A DNA stretch of 64,000 nt from Sordariomycetes sp. S80-01Y (lineage: Eukaryota > Ascomycota > Sordariomycetes): assembly GCA_037042185.1 (NCBI GenBank), contig JAXQJY010000032.1, positions 3,100,001-3,164,000 on the forward strand, read 5' to 3'. The notes under the pieces were generated by a model that did no database searches, was not told the DNA's origin, and saw nothing but the letters and a program-made list of their open reading frames with translations. How positions within the stretch are numbered: the stretch's first letter is position 1; every line of letters starts with the position of its first letter. A program made the position numbers and the translations under genes. Shown piece by piece: positions 56,601-64,000 of the stretch.

Positions 56601-56998
56601 CGCCAACGCGAAGGCAGCAATATGCTGAAGCCGAACTCGAGAGCGATCAACGGACCATTCAATTCCCCTCAGTCCCTCCCAAGATTGCGTTTGCTAAGTC
56701 AGGCGTAACATCAGCACAGGAGATCAAGGACATGCTTGATGCTTGGCACATGGACACTCGCGACCATGGCCCCAACCGCAGGGACGTCGTGGTCTTGGAG
56801 AAGTATCTGACCCGGGTCATTGAAGAAGAACGGGATATGAACAAGGCCGTCAAAATTGTTCGGTGGCTCGATCTTGTCGTGGTGCAAGACGGCCGGCCCG
56901 GAAAGGGGCAAGATGTGTGGTATCAGACCATGGCCGGCATTAAGGACGTCGTCCAAAGCGCTGTAAAGAAGCGAGGCTTGGGGGAGTTGGATTTATGA
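53606..56998 (+). CDS. REV1: DNA repair protein REV1, Y-family polymerase
   Basis: A single exon of 1,130 residues. REV1 is a nuclear deoxycytidyl transferase and the scaffold of translesion synthesis with polymerase zeta. The N-terminus has GYFGDYF-type sequence (FGGFGDYFRRKKIKLQNLD). A BRCT domain lies at about 62-150 (IFKGIVAHVTGYTQPP to VKPGWIMDSVAAGKLLSW). The polymerase core starts near 353, with D364 in HVDFDSFF and D459-E460 in VSIDEALVDV as metal ligands. The little-finger region follows. Three ubiquitin-binding-motif-like helices with the LP core lie near 828, 875 and 965. The REV1 C-terminal domain, which binds other polymerases, occupies about 1031-1128. All catalytic residues are present. 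The gene shares a 378-bp region with RED and ends 43 bases from the WSC gene stop. Confidence 0.96.
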   Translation: MGTVLNKNSEKVRKRIEGHTFEDEGGEEYGESAFGGFGDYFRRKKIKLQNLDADMRASSEKPQIFKGIVAHVTGYTQPPLHILHKEIVQHGGGFLQYLDSKTMATHIIASTLPPKKTVDFTRYRIVKPGWIMDSVAAGKLLSWTDYRVLDEGPRQKVLKFDSTKGITQQSPQAKHGYRDQIEDSFYTSQFKKAPGSTQPWSQMVESLNTPMRPPQQTPQGVERSSDSMPETLSTDTPTEASNAMFQQPSKEVSGLDTPSKPPEESKLLGRASRFDESSRPTEPPKDATSEEHNAWLLSDPRLRKSSTANPEFLKQYYSESRLHHLSTWKAELKSKMQRMAAEKGATGKPPKRKPGSRRYVMHVDFDSFFCAISLKKNPEYIGKPAVVAHGNGTGSEIASCNYPAREFGVKNGMWMKRALELCSDLKVLPYDFPAYEDASQLFYESILQVGGTVQSVSIDEALVDVTSVVLEAAGSQGVGVDEGSIWREQEKVDEIAQKLRERIREKTGCHVSVGIGGNILQAKVALRKAKPAGQFQLKPEEVLDFIGELKVENLPGVAYSIGGKLEDIGVKLVKDLRELSKERLSSVLGPKTGEKLHEYARGIDRVEVGEQPPRKSVSAEVNWGIRFISQEEAEEFLYNLCREVEKRLLNEQVRGRQMTLKVMRRSLDAPLDPAKHLGHGKCDVFNKSTQFGVATHNYEVIGKEATAILRSFKFSPGDLRGLGVQMTKLEPIKLNSAAPEGSQRKLTFNTLGKPSPARKSSETEPIDDSNSPQKRPNKMDDSDPITDDPITPRKQNVHPAMALAKAAMSDPKSRTPLNVAGTQFLIPSNVDPATLAELPTDIRSKVMAQTRRSEARSESPGPKSRSGSPMPDMIPTQIDAEVFNALPDDMKAEVLAQYGKRPSHQSPQKDRMLQPKQRTTPTKRGRVKNMFGKAQRQKDAAAGLMQTNFRSRIGSEPPAEEAVEELDPEFLAQLPEDVKKEVIADHRRRRLAMRSGLDAPTRRQQYAEAELESDQRTIQFPSVPPKIAFAKSGVTSAQEIKDMLDAWHMDTRDHGPNRRDVVVLEKYLTRVIEEERDMNKAVKIVRWLDLVVVQDGRPGKGQDVWYQTMAGIKDVVQSAVKKRGLGELDL

Positions 56999-57041
56999 TT
57001 CGGAAATAACGGTCTATGACGATACCCAATGAATTGAATTT

Positions 57042-57571
57042 CTATAAGTTGGAAAGCATCGCAAGGCCGGATAGCGCGACCGCCCCGAGCTGCAGCCCCA
57101 GAGTCTGAGCCCCTGAACGCATGTACACGCTCAGCTTCAAGTTGCCGCCACAGGCCGTTTCTTCGTCTCCATCGCAAGGAAGATCGCACTCTTCGTCATC
57201 CAGCTTCTCGGCCATTTCACTTAAGGTGTTGGCACACCAGCACTCCCTGCCACCTGGTTAGCGTACGCAAGCCCAACGTTGACCGTCGCCCTCTACCTTC
57301 CCCATTCCAATCCCGAGTAGGTGAACACCTCGTCATGATTGGTACAGAAATCCAGACAAGTCTGCACTGTCATCTCCCCTTCGCGAACCTGATTCTTGCC
57401 CCCTTCAAGCGCGCGACTGCCATCCGACTTGGCGACTTCGGTCGTCTCGTTGAAGCAGCCGTAGTACTCAATTGAAGGTGACATGTCGAGGTTGGAGAGC
57501 GTGCTGTTAGAACCATGGGCTTTGGCTGCTAGAGCCAGGCAGGCGAGTAAGCAGAGGTTGCGGCGCGTCAT
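57042..57571 (-). CDS. Small secreted WSC-domain protein, likely GPI-anchored
   Basis: Exons are 57297-57571 and 57042-57246, giving 159 residues. The intron is GTAGAGG...GCTAACC...GGCAG. A signal peptide (MTRRNLCLLACLALAAKAHG) is followed by one WSC domain: YYGCFNET, TVQTCLDFC, YSGLEWGRECWCAN, DEECDLPCDGDEETACGG and LKLSVY. Six or more Cys match the usual disulphide pattern. The C-terminus is hydrophobic (LGLQLGAVALSGLAML) after a small-residue SGA site, which fits GPI attachment. The protein would therefore sit at the plasma membrane or in the cell wall and bind glycans. Unlike yeast Wsc1 it has no Ser/Thr mucin region and no cytoplasmic tail, so signalling on its own is unlikely. The stop lies 43 bases from the REV1 stop. 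Confidence 0.85.
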
Positions 57572-58142
57572 TGTGTTACTCTCTTATGTGGGACAACATC
57601 GGGAACAGCTGATGGCAGTGAAGTGGCTACGTGCTCGTTGATATGAAGTTTCTGCTGATGCTGCCAAGGATGAATCCAGCCTTGAAGGCCTGGGCGTCTT
57701 ATCTGCAGCAATTCGAAGGCTTCATTTTGAGGCGCGTCCAGCCTACCCTTGCGCTAACCTGCTGTGGTGCAGCTGGCTCGGTACCTCGCACAGCCAAAGT
57801 AGCATCAACCCGATGAGCAACAACTACGTAGTTGAAGCAAGCGCATGTGAGACGAGATGAACTAGGTAGTACAAGTCCCATGTGACGGGAGCTTGGAAGT
57901 TGATATAACGCGAACCGTAAGATCGCCTCTTGCCGCTTGCAGCCGCAGTCGCCCTCAACTTTAAGATTGAGTGGGTCCGTCCGAGTCCCTCCCGTGGAGA
58001 ACTGGGAGAACCACAGAATCCCTCTTGATATCTCAGCGGCGCGCAACTCTGTCCACTTGTCTCCCCCATCGTCCTCGTACAATTATTCCTCCTCTAAGGC
58101 CCCTCCGCTCCGATCCCCATTGATTCCGAGAATACCGTCACT
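57572..58142. other. Divergent intergenic region WSC / SHR3
   Basis: 571 bases between two divergent starts, with C/T-rich leader before SHR3 (ATTATTCCTCCTCTAAGGCC). No gene seen. Confidence 0.5.
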
Positions 58143-58838
58143 ATGGTTCAAGGCACCATTTCGACCAACGACAAGCGCTATCGCGGCTCAGGGTCCTTTG
58201 CGACCTTCATGATCATCGGGCGTACGTCCCCCTCCAAAGCGCGCGCGCGCTCTTTTGTCCAAGCTTGACGACAAAATGTACTGACTCGCTTAGCGACATG
58301 CTTCTTCCTCGGTATTCTCTTCGCCTCATTCCCCTACGACTTCCCCCTGCTCTGGTCCAAGGAGCCCGTTGGCGCGGCCTTCTTCGACCAACTCGAGACG
58401 CACCTTACGTTCATGCATCAATCGCCGCCCCTGATATCGCGAATGCTCAACATCATCCTCGCCACCGTCTTCATCGGTCTCGCCTTCAAGATGTTCCGGC
58501 CCAGCGAGGCCAATCTCCTGTTCGACGGCGCCACGGGCATCCTATACATGATTGGCGTCGCCGTGTACACCTCTAACACGGTTAAGGGATTGAGGGCCGT
58601 GAGCGCCGGGGTCTGGAAGAGCGAGGAGTACCAGAAGACGAGGGAGGGCAGGTTCACGGGGGAGATGATCCTCGGGAGGGAGGACAGCCTCAAGGTTCTT
58701 GCTGCGAGCAACACTATCCTGGCGTTGATCTTGGTCGGCGTTCTTGTCCTGCAAGCTGGGCAGTGGTATGCGGAGAAGAAGGACGATACAGAGGTTGCCA
58801 AGGCTGAGAAAGGGAAGGAGAGCAAGAAGAGCAAGTAG
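58143..58838 (+). CDS. SHR3: ER packaging chaperone for amino-acid permeases (Shr3)
   Basis: Exons are 58143-58221 and 58294-58838, giving 207 residues. The intron is GTACGTCC...ACTGACTCGCTTAG and contains a (GC)6 run. Shr3 is an endoplasmic-reticulum membrane chaperone that keeps amino-acid permeases from aggregating and helps load them into COPII vesicles. Four hydrophobic segments are visible: FATFMIIGPTCFFLGILFA, LNIILATVFIGLAFKMF, GATGILYMIGVAVYTSN and the SNTILALILVGVLVLQAG helix. The diagnostic pieces are SFPYDFPLLWSKEP after helix 1, PSEANLLFDGATGILYMIG and NTVKGLRAV. The C-terminal tail is Lys/Glu-rich and cytosolic, ending KESKKSK. Length is normal for filamentous fungi. Confidence 0.92.
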
Positions 58839-59866
58839 GTGGGCTCTCGCCTCGGTGGTAGGAGCTTGGAGACATGGTCTAGGAAAGATCAGGGTCGCGC
58901 CAGAGTCTGATCCTGGAGGCTTCAAAACGTGGATACGAGTTACGTGAAAGCTGTACTTGAGACGAATCAAGAATCACAACGATGGAGGTTAGGGAAAGCT
59001 AGGAAATTCGGGCTTGCTAGGTTCACAGGCAAGATCCGTCTGGACACCAGGGAGACAAGCCTCGGTAGTCGTAAATTCACGCAAAGATCGCATGATCCAT
59101 CGGTCCCCATCTGGCGGCACTTACTCACACGTTGCGCCATGTCCACTGCGGAGAATGATGTGCACCTGTATGTATAGTGCGCCAATTTTTATCAAAAAGA
59201 TCTTATCAGATCTTTTCGGAGCCACCGAGCCCTTCCGAGATCAGACCCGCAGCAAGCTGTTTCCTTGCACGGGAAAACAAGAAGACATGTATAGAAGGAA
59301 CTGCTTTGACAGTGACAATCTGTCCTTATTGAAGCCTCTAGAGTTGCTATACTCAGCTCCAACTGCAGCTAGCCAATAAATTGGATGTAGCACATATGGC
59401 GAAAGGTGTGAGTCTTCCTCTGAGCCCACCGCCCATTTCGTCACCGCATCGGCGATAAGCTCGATAAGGCTTGAAAAAATTCCCCTGCGCCCTTCCTTCC
59501 CACTAAGGCGTCCGGACGCGCGCTCGGCCCACGTCCAGACCGCAACGATCGCTCCTCTGCGTCCTCGCCCAACGCACCAGCGATGTAAATAAAACGCACG
59601 CCGACCCCCTCTTCCACGCCCTGCCCTGCCGCCTCCTGCCTCCGACTCACGTACGATGTGCTGAGGCGCTGTCACAGACCTGCAGTTCCTGTCTTCCCCG
59701 GTATCGGTCTGTACATGAGTTGCGCTGCCCCGCGGTGTGATTCTATGACTTGGACTGGTGGACGAAGGTCTGCAGGAGTATAGATCCAAAGAGGCATACC
59801 ATACTTCGATCCGAACACAGCACTATTCAGATCAGGGGCTCGTTAGAGCCCACTTCCTGCTCTAGG
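58839..59866. other. Intergenic, SHR3 to ORT1
   Basis: 1.03 kb. It contains a perfect 9-bp hairpin at 59195-59216 and, nearer ORT1, leader-like sequence. The open frames are short and lack domains. Confidence 0.5.
59195..59216. repeat. Perfect 9-bp inverted repeat, 4-base loop
   Basis: AAAAGATCT, loop TATC, then AGATCTTTT. It lies about 360 bases beyond the SHR3 stop. It could be a hairpin in a 3' untranslated region or a dyad site; nothing more can be said. Confidence 0.7.
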
Positions 59867-60907
59867 ATGCAACCTTCTCCTGTCTCTGTCGAGACCAACA
59901 ACCCGCCAGCCATGGCAATCAAGAGCAAGACGGCTGCCCTCCAAGCCGTCGAGGACATTGTCTACGGATCTGTAAGCTTCCTCTGCGCTCCACGGGTTTT
60001 GTTCCCCGCTTACGATAGCTAGACGGCCGGCATTGTCGGCAAGTACATCGAATACCCCTTCGACACCGTCAAAGTCCGCCTCCAAAGTCAGCCAGACCAC
60101 CTTCCCCTTCGATACACCGGGCCCCTCGACTGCTTCCGGCAATCAATCAAGTCCGATGGCCTTCTCGGTCTATACCGCGGCATCAGCGCACCGCTGGTCG
60201 GCGCTGCGGCCGAGAACAGTTGCCTGTTCTTCTTTGAGAGCGCCGGGCGCGAAGCCCTGGTCTTTGGTGGGTGGGCTTCCAAGGAGGGCAAATTGTCACT
60301 GCCGCAGCTGTACATCACAGGAGCCTTTGCCGGTGCATTGACCTCCTTCGTGCTCACGCCAATTGAACTGGTCAAGTGCAAGATCCAAGCTCCCGGAATG
60401 GGATCTAGCGCGCCGTCACTGCGACCTACCGCTGTTATCAAGGACATCTGGAAGCACGACGGCCTCAAAGGCTTCTGGCATGGCCAGATGGGAACGCTCA
60501 TCCGGGAGGCCGGAGGAAGCGCAGCCTGGTTCGGTGCGAAGGAGACAACTACCGTCATGTTTTACGAGTTGGCTACGAAGTCTGCCCGAACCGAGAAAGA
60601 GAAGGAGGAGATTCTCTCGAAGCCACTGCCACTGTGGCAGCAAGCCATTGCCGGCGCATCGGCTGGCGTCTCATACAACTTCCTCTTCTTCCCCGCCGAC
60701 ACGATCAAGTCACGCATGCAAACGTCGCCGCTGGGAGGCTCCGAGGTAAAGAAGACGTTCTGGAACGAGGGTGTTGCCATCTGGCGGCACTCGGGCTTGA
60801 AAGGCTTGTATCGTGGTTGTGGGATTACGTGCGCGCGTTCGGCCCCGAGCTCAGCCTTCATCTTTATGGTATACGATGGGTTGAAGCGCAATCTCCCATT
60901 GTCTTGA
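59867..60907 (+). CDS. ORT1: Mitochondrial ornithine carrier
   Basis: Exons are 59867-59971 and 60023-60907, giving 329 residues (314 if the second in-frame ATG at 59912 is used). The intron is GTAAGC...GCTTACGATAGCTAG. It is a mitochondrial carrier with three signatures: [26 protein letters not shown] and [44 protein letters not shown] and the GGSAAWFG element with a C-terminal [14 protein letters not shown] match yeast Ort1 and Neurospora arg-13. It exports ornithine from the matrix to the cytosol in exchange for protons or basic amino acids, linking mitochondrial ornithine synthesis to cytosolic arginine synthesis. No presequence is expected. The ATG at 59912 has the better context (GCCATGG). 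Confidence 0.92.
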
Positions 60908-61189
60908 GGGATATGAGGGATACGTCTCAAATATATAACGTGCCGCGTTTCCAAAGTGGCATTGAGTCGCGATTTTGCGAGCAGGCGAGCATTCAGCGGC
61001 GTTCTCATGATGATTTGTTACTAGATACCTCAGGGTGCACAAGGATTGGTTATACAGGTATAGAAATTGGAGCAGGCATACGAATTATTCATCGTGCTCC
61101 ATCACACAACCACTCCCTGACGGCTGCTCCGTCTCCTGCTTGATCTCTGGCTGTTCTTCCACCGACATCACCGCCCCAGCGCCACTATA

Positions 61190-61877
61190 CTACTGTGTCT
61201 TCTTCTCTTCCTTCGTCTCCAAGTTCCACCCATTCAGATACCCAGTCCCAGCGCACAGGTAGGTAGCAAAGCCCAGCCATCCCAGGTACGGAACCTGGCA
61301 CCAAGCGCTCACGCTATCGATGCCACTCCACAAGTAGGTCAGGTACCCGTTCACACCGATCAGACTCAGTATGTCGACCGTGGCAGAGACGGGGCGCTTG
61401 AGCCCGAAGAAGAGGGGCATCCAAACGAGGTTCAGGGCGAGCTGGATGGTGTAGAGGGTGAATGTCTCGCGTGTGGTGACGCGGGTGCTTGGGGAAGAAA
61501 AGGGAGAGAGGCCGGTCATGGCGGCGCGGTGGGCAGCGTAGCCCATAACACTAGGTGGCATCAGCATCAGGGCCTAACTGCTAGAGCATGCTCCAAGGGG
61601 GGTGGGAAACGCACCCGTAGAGGATGGTCCAGACGGGGCCGAAGACCCAGGGTGGTGGCCGCAGAGGAGGCTGCTTCATGGCCATGTACATCTTCTTCGT
61701 GTCATCGGCTGTCTCAGCGCGTCAGAATACACGTTCTCTTTCAATGCCGCGATATCAGAACGTACGACGCGTGCTGTAGCCGACGGCGGTGCCGAGGGCG
61801 ATGGGCAGAGCGATGGAGGCGTAGGGATTGAGAAAGACCGCTTGCGGTATGGTGATAGATGGCATGTAGGTGGTCAT
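61190..61877 (-). CDS. TspO/MBR-family membrane protein
   Basis: Exons are 61766-61877, 61615-61708 and 61190-61550, giving 188 residues. Introns are GTACGT...CTGACG...GACAG and GTGCGT...CTGATG...ACCTAG. The five-helix TspO fold is recognisable: GTAVGYSTR in helix 1, then KQPPLRPPPWVFGPVWTILY and MGYAAHRA. YTIQLALNLVWMPLFFGLKR carries the W-x-PLFF signature of helix 3, and WCQVPYLGWLGFATYLCAGT is helix 5. TspO proteins bind porphyrins and sterols and sit in the outer mitochondrial or ER membrane of eukaryotes; the fungal role is poorly defined. Key aromatic residues are retained. The gene is tail-to-tail with ORT1 (282 bp) and downstream of the lactate dehydrogenase on the same strand. Confidence 0.9.
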
Positions 61878-62369
61878 CTTGGCGGTGTATTAGGATTGAG
61901 GTTGTGTAAGTGTTGTCGAGTCCCTGAGAGAGAGGTTGAGGCTGATGAGCTAAAGCGTGGTGTGATGTTTTGTACCGGGAGCTTCAGTGACGTAATGACT
62001 GGAGGTCTCAAGAGTCCGAAGGCCGAGGCCAACACTGTAAACCTTAAAAACTGCGATTCTTCTTACATTTGGGCCGGATTGCTTGTTTTAAGTAGCTCCA
62101 TCATTTGATCTTCAGTTCCTGGAATTCACTCGTCACATCAGTGGTTTGGCTTACTCGGCATCTGCAAGGCTGCTCCTTTATCAATACGGAGCCAGTGAAT
62201 GTGTGCGTGCAAGCCAAATGAGGAAGTCAATCTAAGGCGTACGTTAGGAACTTCCGCTATGATTGTAAATGTTCGAACCCTCCACGTGCTTTAGAGCCAA
62301 CGTCTACTGCACGCTACAAGCCCACTAAGATACACGTTGCGTTGATTCCACTTGGGTTATGGCACCGCT
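61878..62369. other. Intergenic, upstream of the TspO gene
   Basis: 492 bases with the TspO promoter and the 3' side of the lactate dehydrogenase gene. No gene; a TTCGAACCC match to a tRNA B box near 62270 lacks the flanking stems. Confidence 0.5.
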
Positions 62370-64000
62370 CTACAGATTCGCCTTAGGCCTCCACTTGGCG
62401 TATGGGTGACCAGATCCAGACGGCACGAGATGATCGACATCTGATGTGTTGACCAGCCCTGGGTGTACCTCTGAGAGGTCCTTGATACCGATGAGCTTCA
62501 TCACGCTCTCCATCTCATCCTTGAGCACTGCAGTTGGTGTCAGTATCCACACGGGCGTCTCCGCAAATGAATGAGAAGGTACTCACGCTGTACGAGATGC
62601 TCAGCACCTTCAGTGCCGTAGTGTAAGGAGTACAGGAACGACCTCCCCAAGCCGACTGCCTTTGCTCCCAAGCACAACGCCTTCAGAATGTCTCCTCCCC
62701 TCCTGAACCCACCGTCCACGTAGACCTCCATCTTGTCAAACACCTCCGGGCAGTTCTTGTGCATCTCCAGGAGCAGCAAGATACTCGGCGGTGCGAAATC
62801 CAAGTTTCTTCCTCCGTGGTTGCTCAACATGATGCCCTCGACCCCGTGCTCCATCGCCAGCTTCGCATCCTCTGAGCATGTAATCCCCTTCAACACGATC
62901 GGCAGGTCCGTGACGCTCCTGATCCAGGCTATGTCCTTCCAGGTCATTCCTTGGTCAATATAGCTGCCCATCATGCGCGTCAGGCCGCCGCCTTTCTTGT
63001 CAGCTTTGGCGCGCTCGCCGGTTACCGGGTTGACGATGACCTCGTCTGTCTTCAGGCGCTCATCCGACTCGCGCTTGCCACGGCCGGCGGCATCGACGGT
63101 GAGGAAGATAGCTTTGATGCCGAGCGAGGCAGCCTTTTTCAGCGCCGCGGCAGACTTGGGTTTCTCTCTGTTGAGGTACAGTTGGAAGAAGAAGGGGTGG
63201 TTGGGGGCTTGGGAGACGATATCTTCGATTGGATGACTGGAGGCGGATGAAATCTGGGTTCGCCGTCAGTAAAAGGCTGCTTTCTCCGGATCAAGTACGT
63301 CTTACGATTTCCAGGATGCCGCTTGACTCGGCGGCACGAGCCAGAGCCTTCTCCCCCTCGGGATTGACCAGTTTGGCCAGGCCGGTCGGACAGATGAAGA
63401 GAGGCATTTTCATGGATATCCCCATGACTCTCGTCGACGTATCAACGCTGGCAACGTTCTTCATCACTCTTGGCCTGAACCAAACCCGCTTGAGCATTCG
63501 CTCGTTCGCGTCCCGCGTCCAGCAGTCGGTCGCTGCTGTTGAGTAGAAGGCGTAGGCCTTCTTCGAGCCCGTAGCTTCCACGGCTTTCTCGAAGTCATAC
63601 AGGTTGATGATCTCATGCAGCTCGGGTTTCTCGTTACTCTGCCCCGGCGCCAGGGCTCGAGGAGCTTGCGGCTGTTCTTGGGCCTTCGTCCATTCTTCTG
63701 TTATGGCTGACCGATCCAAGTTTCCCTTGAAACAGTCGAGCGTGAGCCCTTCCCGTATTATCGAAGGTGCATGAATCTCGCTGTAGGATTCAGTGGCGTC
63801 CCGGCCAGCATACTTCAAAATGACTGCAACTCGTCAGGAAGAGACCAATGAGGAAACAGTGACTGTACTCACTCGCTGCGCCGCCAGGATGTTGCGGTAT
63901 GAAATTTGTCACGTCCCAGACTTCATCACCAACAACGATCCAGCAGTCTTCCGGCGTGTGGTGCTTGAGAACGGCCTGGGGTGAGACCAGCTTCGTCTGT
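62370..64000 (-). CDS. Cytochrome b5 / FMN-dependent L-lactate dehydrogenase (cytochrome b2 type), 5' end missing
   Basis: Visible exons are 63873-64000 (continuing beyond the window), 63306-63823, 62587-63253 and 62370-62527. Introns have clear GT...CTGAC/ACTGAC...AG signals. The edge exon encodes a cytochrome-b5 fold (HTPEDCWIVVGDEVWDVTNF then HPGG, the heme-ligand His). The rest is the FMN alpha-hydroxy-acid dehydrogenase barrel: CPTGLAKLVNPEGE, FFFQLY, IFLTVDAAGRGKRESDE, PIVLKGITCSEDA with the FMN-contacting Lys, and MLSNHGGRNLD with the catalytic His and Arg. VYVDGGFRRGGDILKALCLG binds phosphate. Yeast Cyb2 oxidises L-lactate to pyruvate in the intermembrane space and passes electrons to cytochrome c. 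Any targeting sequence lies outside. Other substrates such as mandelate or glycolate cannot be excluded. Confidence 0.88.

Noticed and set aside
62255-62285. tRNA-like B box (GTTCGAACCC)
   Set aside because: The bases on either side are not complementary, and there is no A box.

Overview
The window reads as a chromosomal segment of a filamentous ascomycete, most likely a Sordariomycete. Introns are short (48-123 bp) with GTRNGT-like donors and CTGAC/CTAAC/CTGAT branch sites a few bases before the AG. Products match fungal families: PKR1, SHR3, WSC, Zn2Cys6, DUF3824 and BAR-GEF proteins. Coding DNA has no RIP-like decay, and no rRNA, tRNA, CRISPR array or transposon was recognised. I assign no species.

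Left half (1-26.8 kb): only four genes. A DUF3824-like protein gene runs off the left edge (1-1713, minus). It is followed by a three-exon RING-finger gene (2892-4862, minus) and the anaphase-promoting-complex cullin APC2 (7779-10361, minus). A lone C2H2-type zinc-finger gene (14793-15823, minus) sits between 4.4 kb and 11 kb of DNA without a supportable gene. These deserts hold low-complexity tracts and GTAC-rich clusters but no convincing exon.

Right half (26.8-64 kb): gene-dense, about one gene per 2 kb, often in divergent or tail-to-tail pairs. In order: PKR1 (V-ATPase assembly); a sucrose/alpha-glucoside-type transporter; a Dbl-BAR-SH3 RhoGEF; telomerase reverse transcriptase (seven exons); a wax-synthase-type MBOAT protein; a Zn2Cys6 regulator; a conserved acidic protein with a repeated YxAQYD motif; the mitochondrial thiamine-pyrophosphate carrier TPC1; a nucleoside hydrolase; a RED/IK splicing-factor homologue; the translesion polymerase REV1; a small GPI-type WSC protein; the permease chaperone SHR3; the mitochondrial ornithine carrier ORT1; a TSPO-family protein; and a cytochrome-b5/FMN L-lactate dehydrogenase running off the right edge.

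The genes are mostly housekeeping: cell cycle, telomere maintenance, DNA damage tolerance, polarity, splicing, transport and mitochondrial metabolism. They do not form an obvious pathway cluster. The most interesting points are the isolated zinc-finger gene with a degenerate first finger, the unusual splice choices in the telomerase gene, a conserved protein with an undefined repeated motif, and an inverted CAG/CTG repeat pair. I found no previously unknown multi-gene system.
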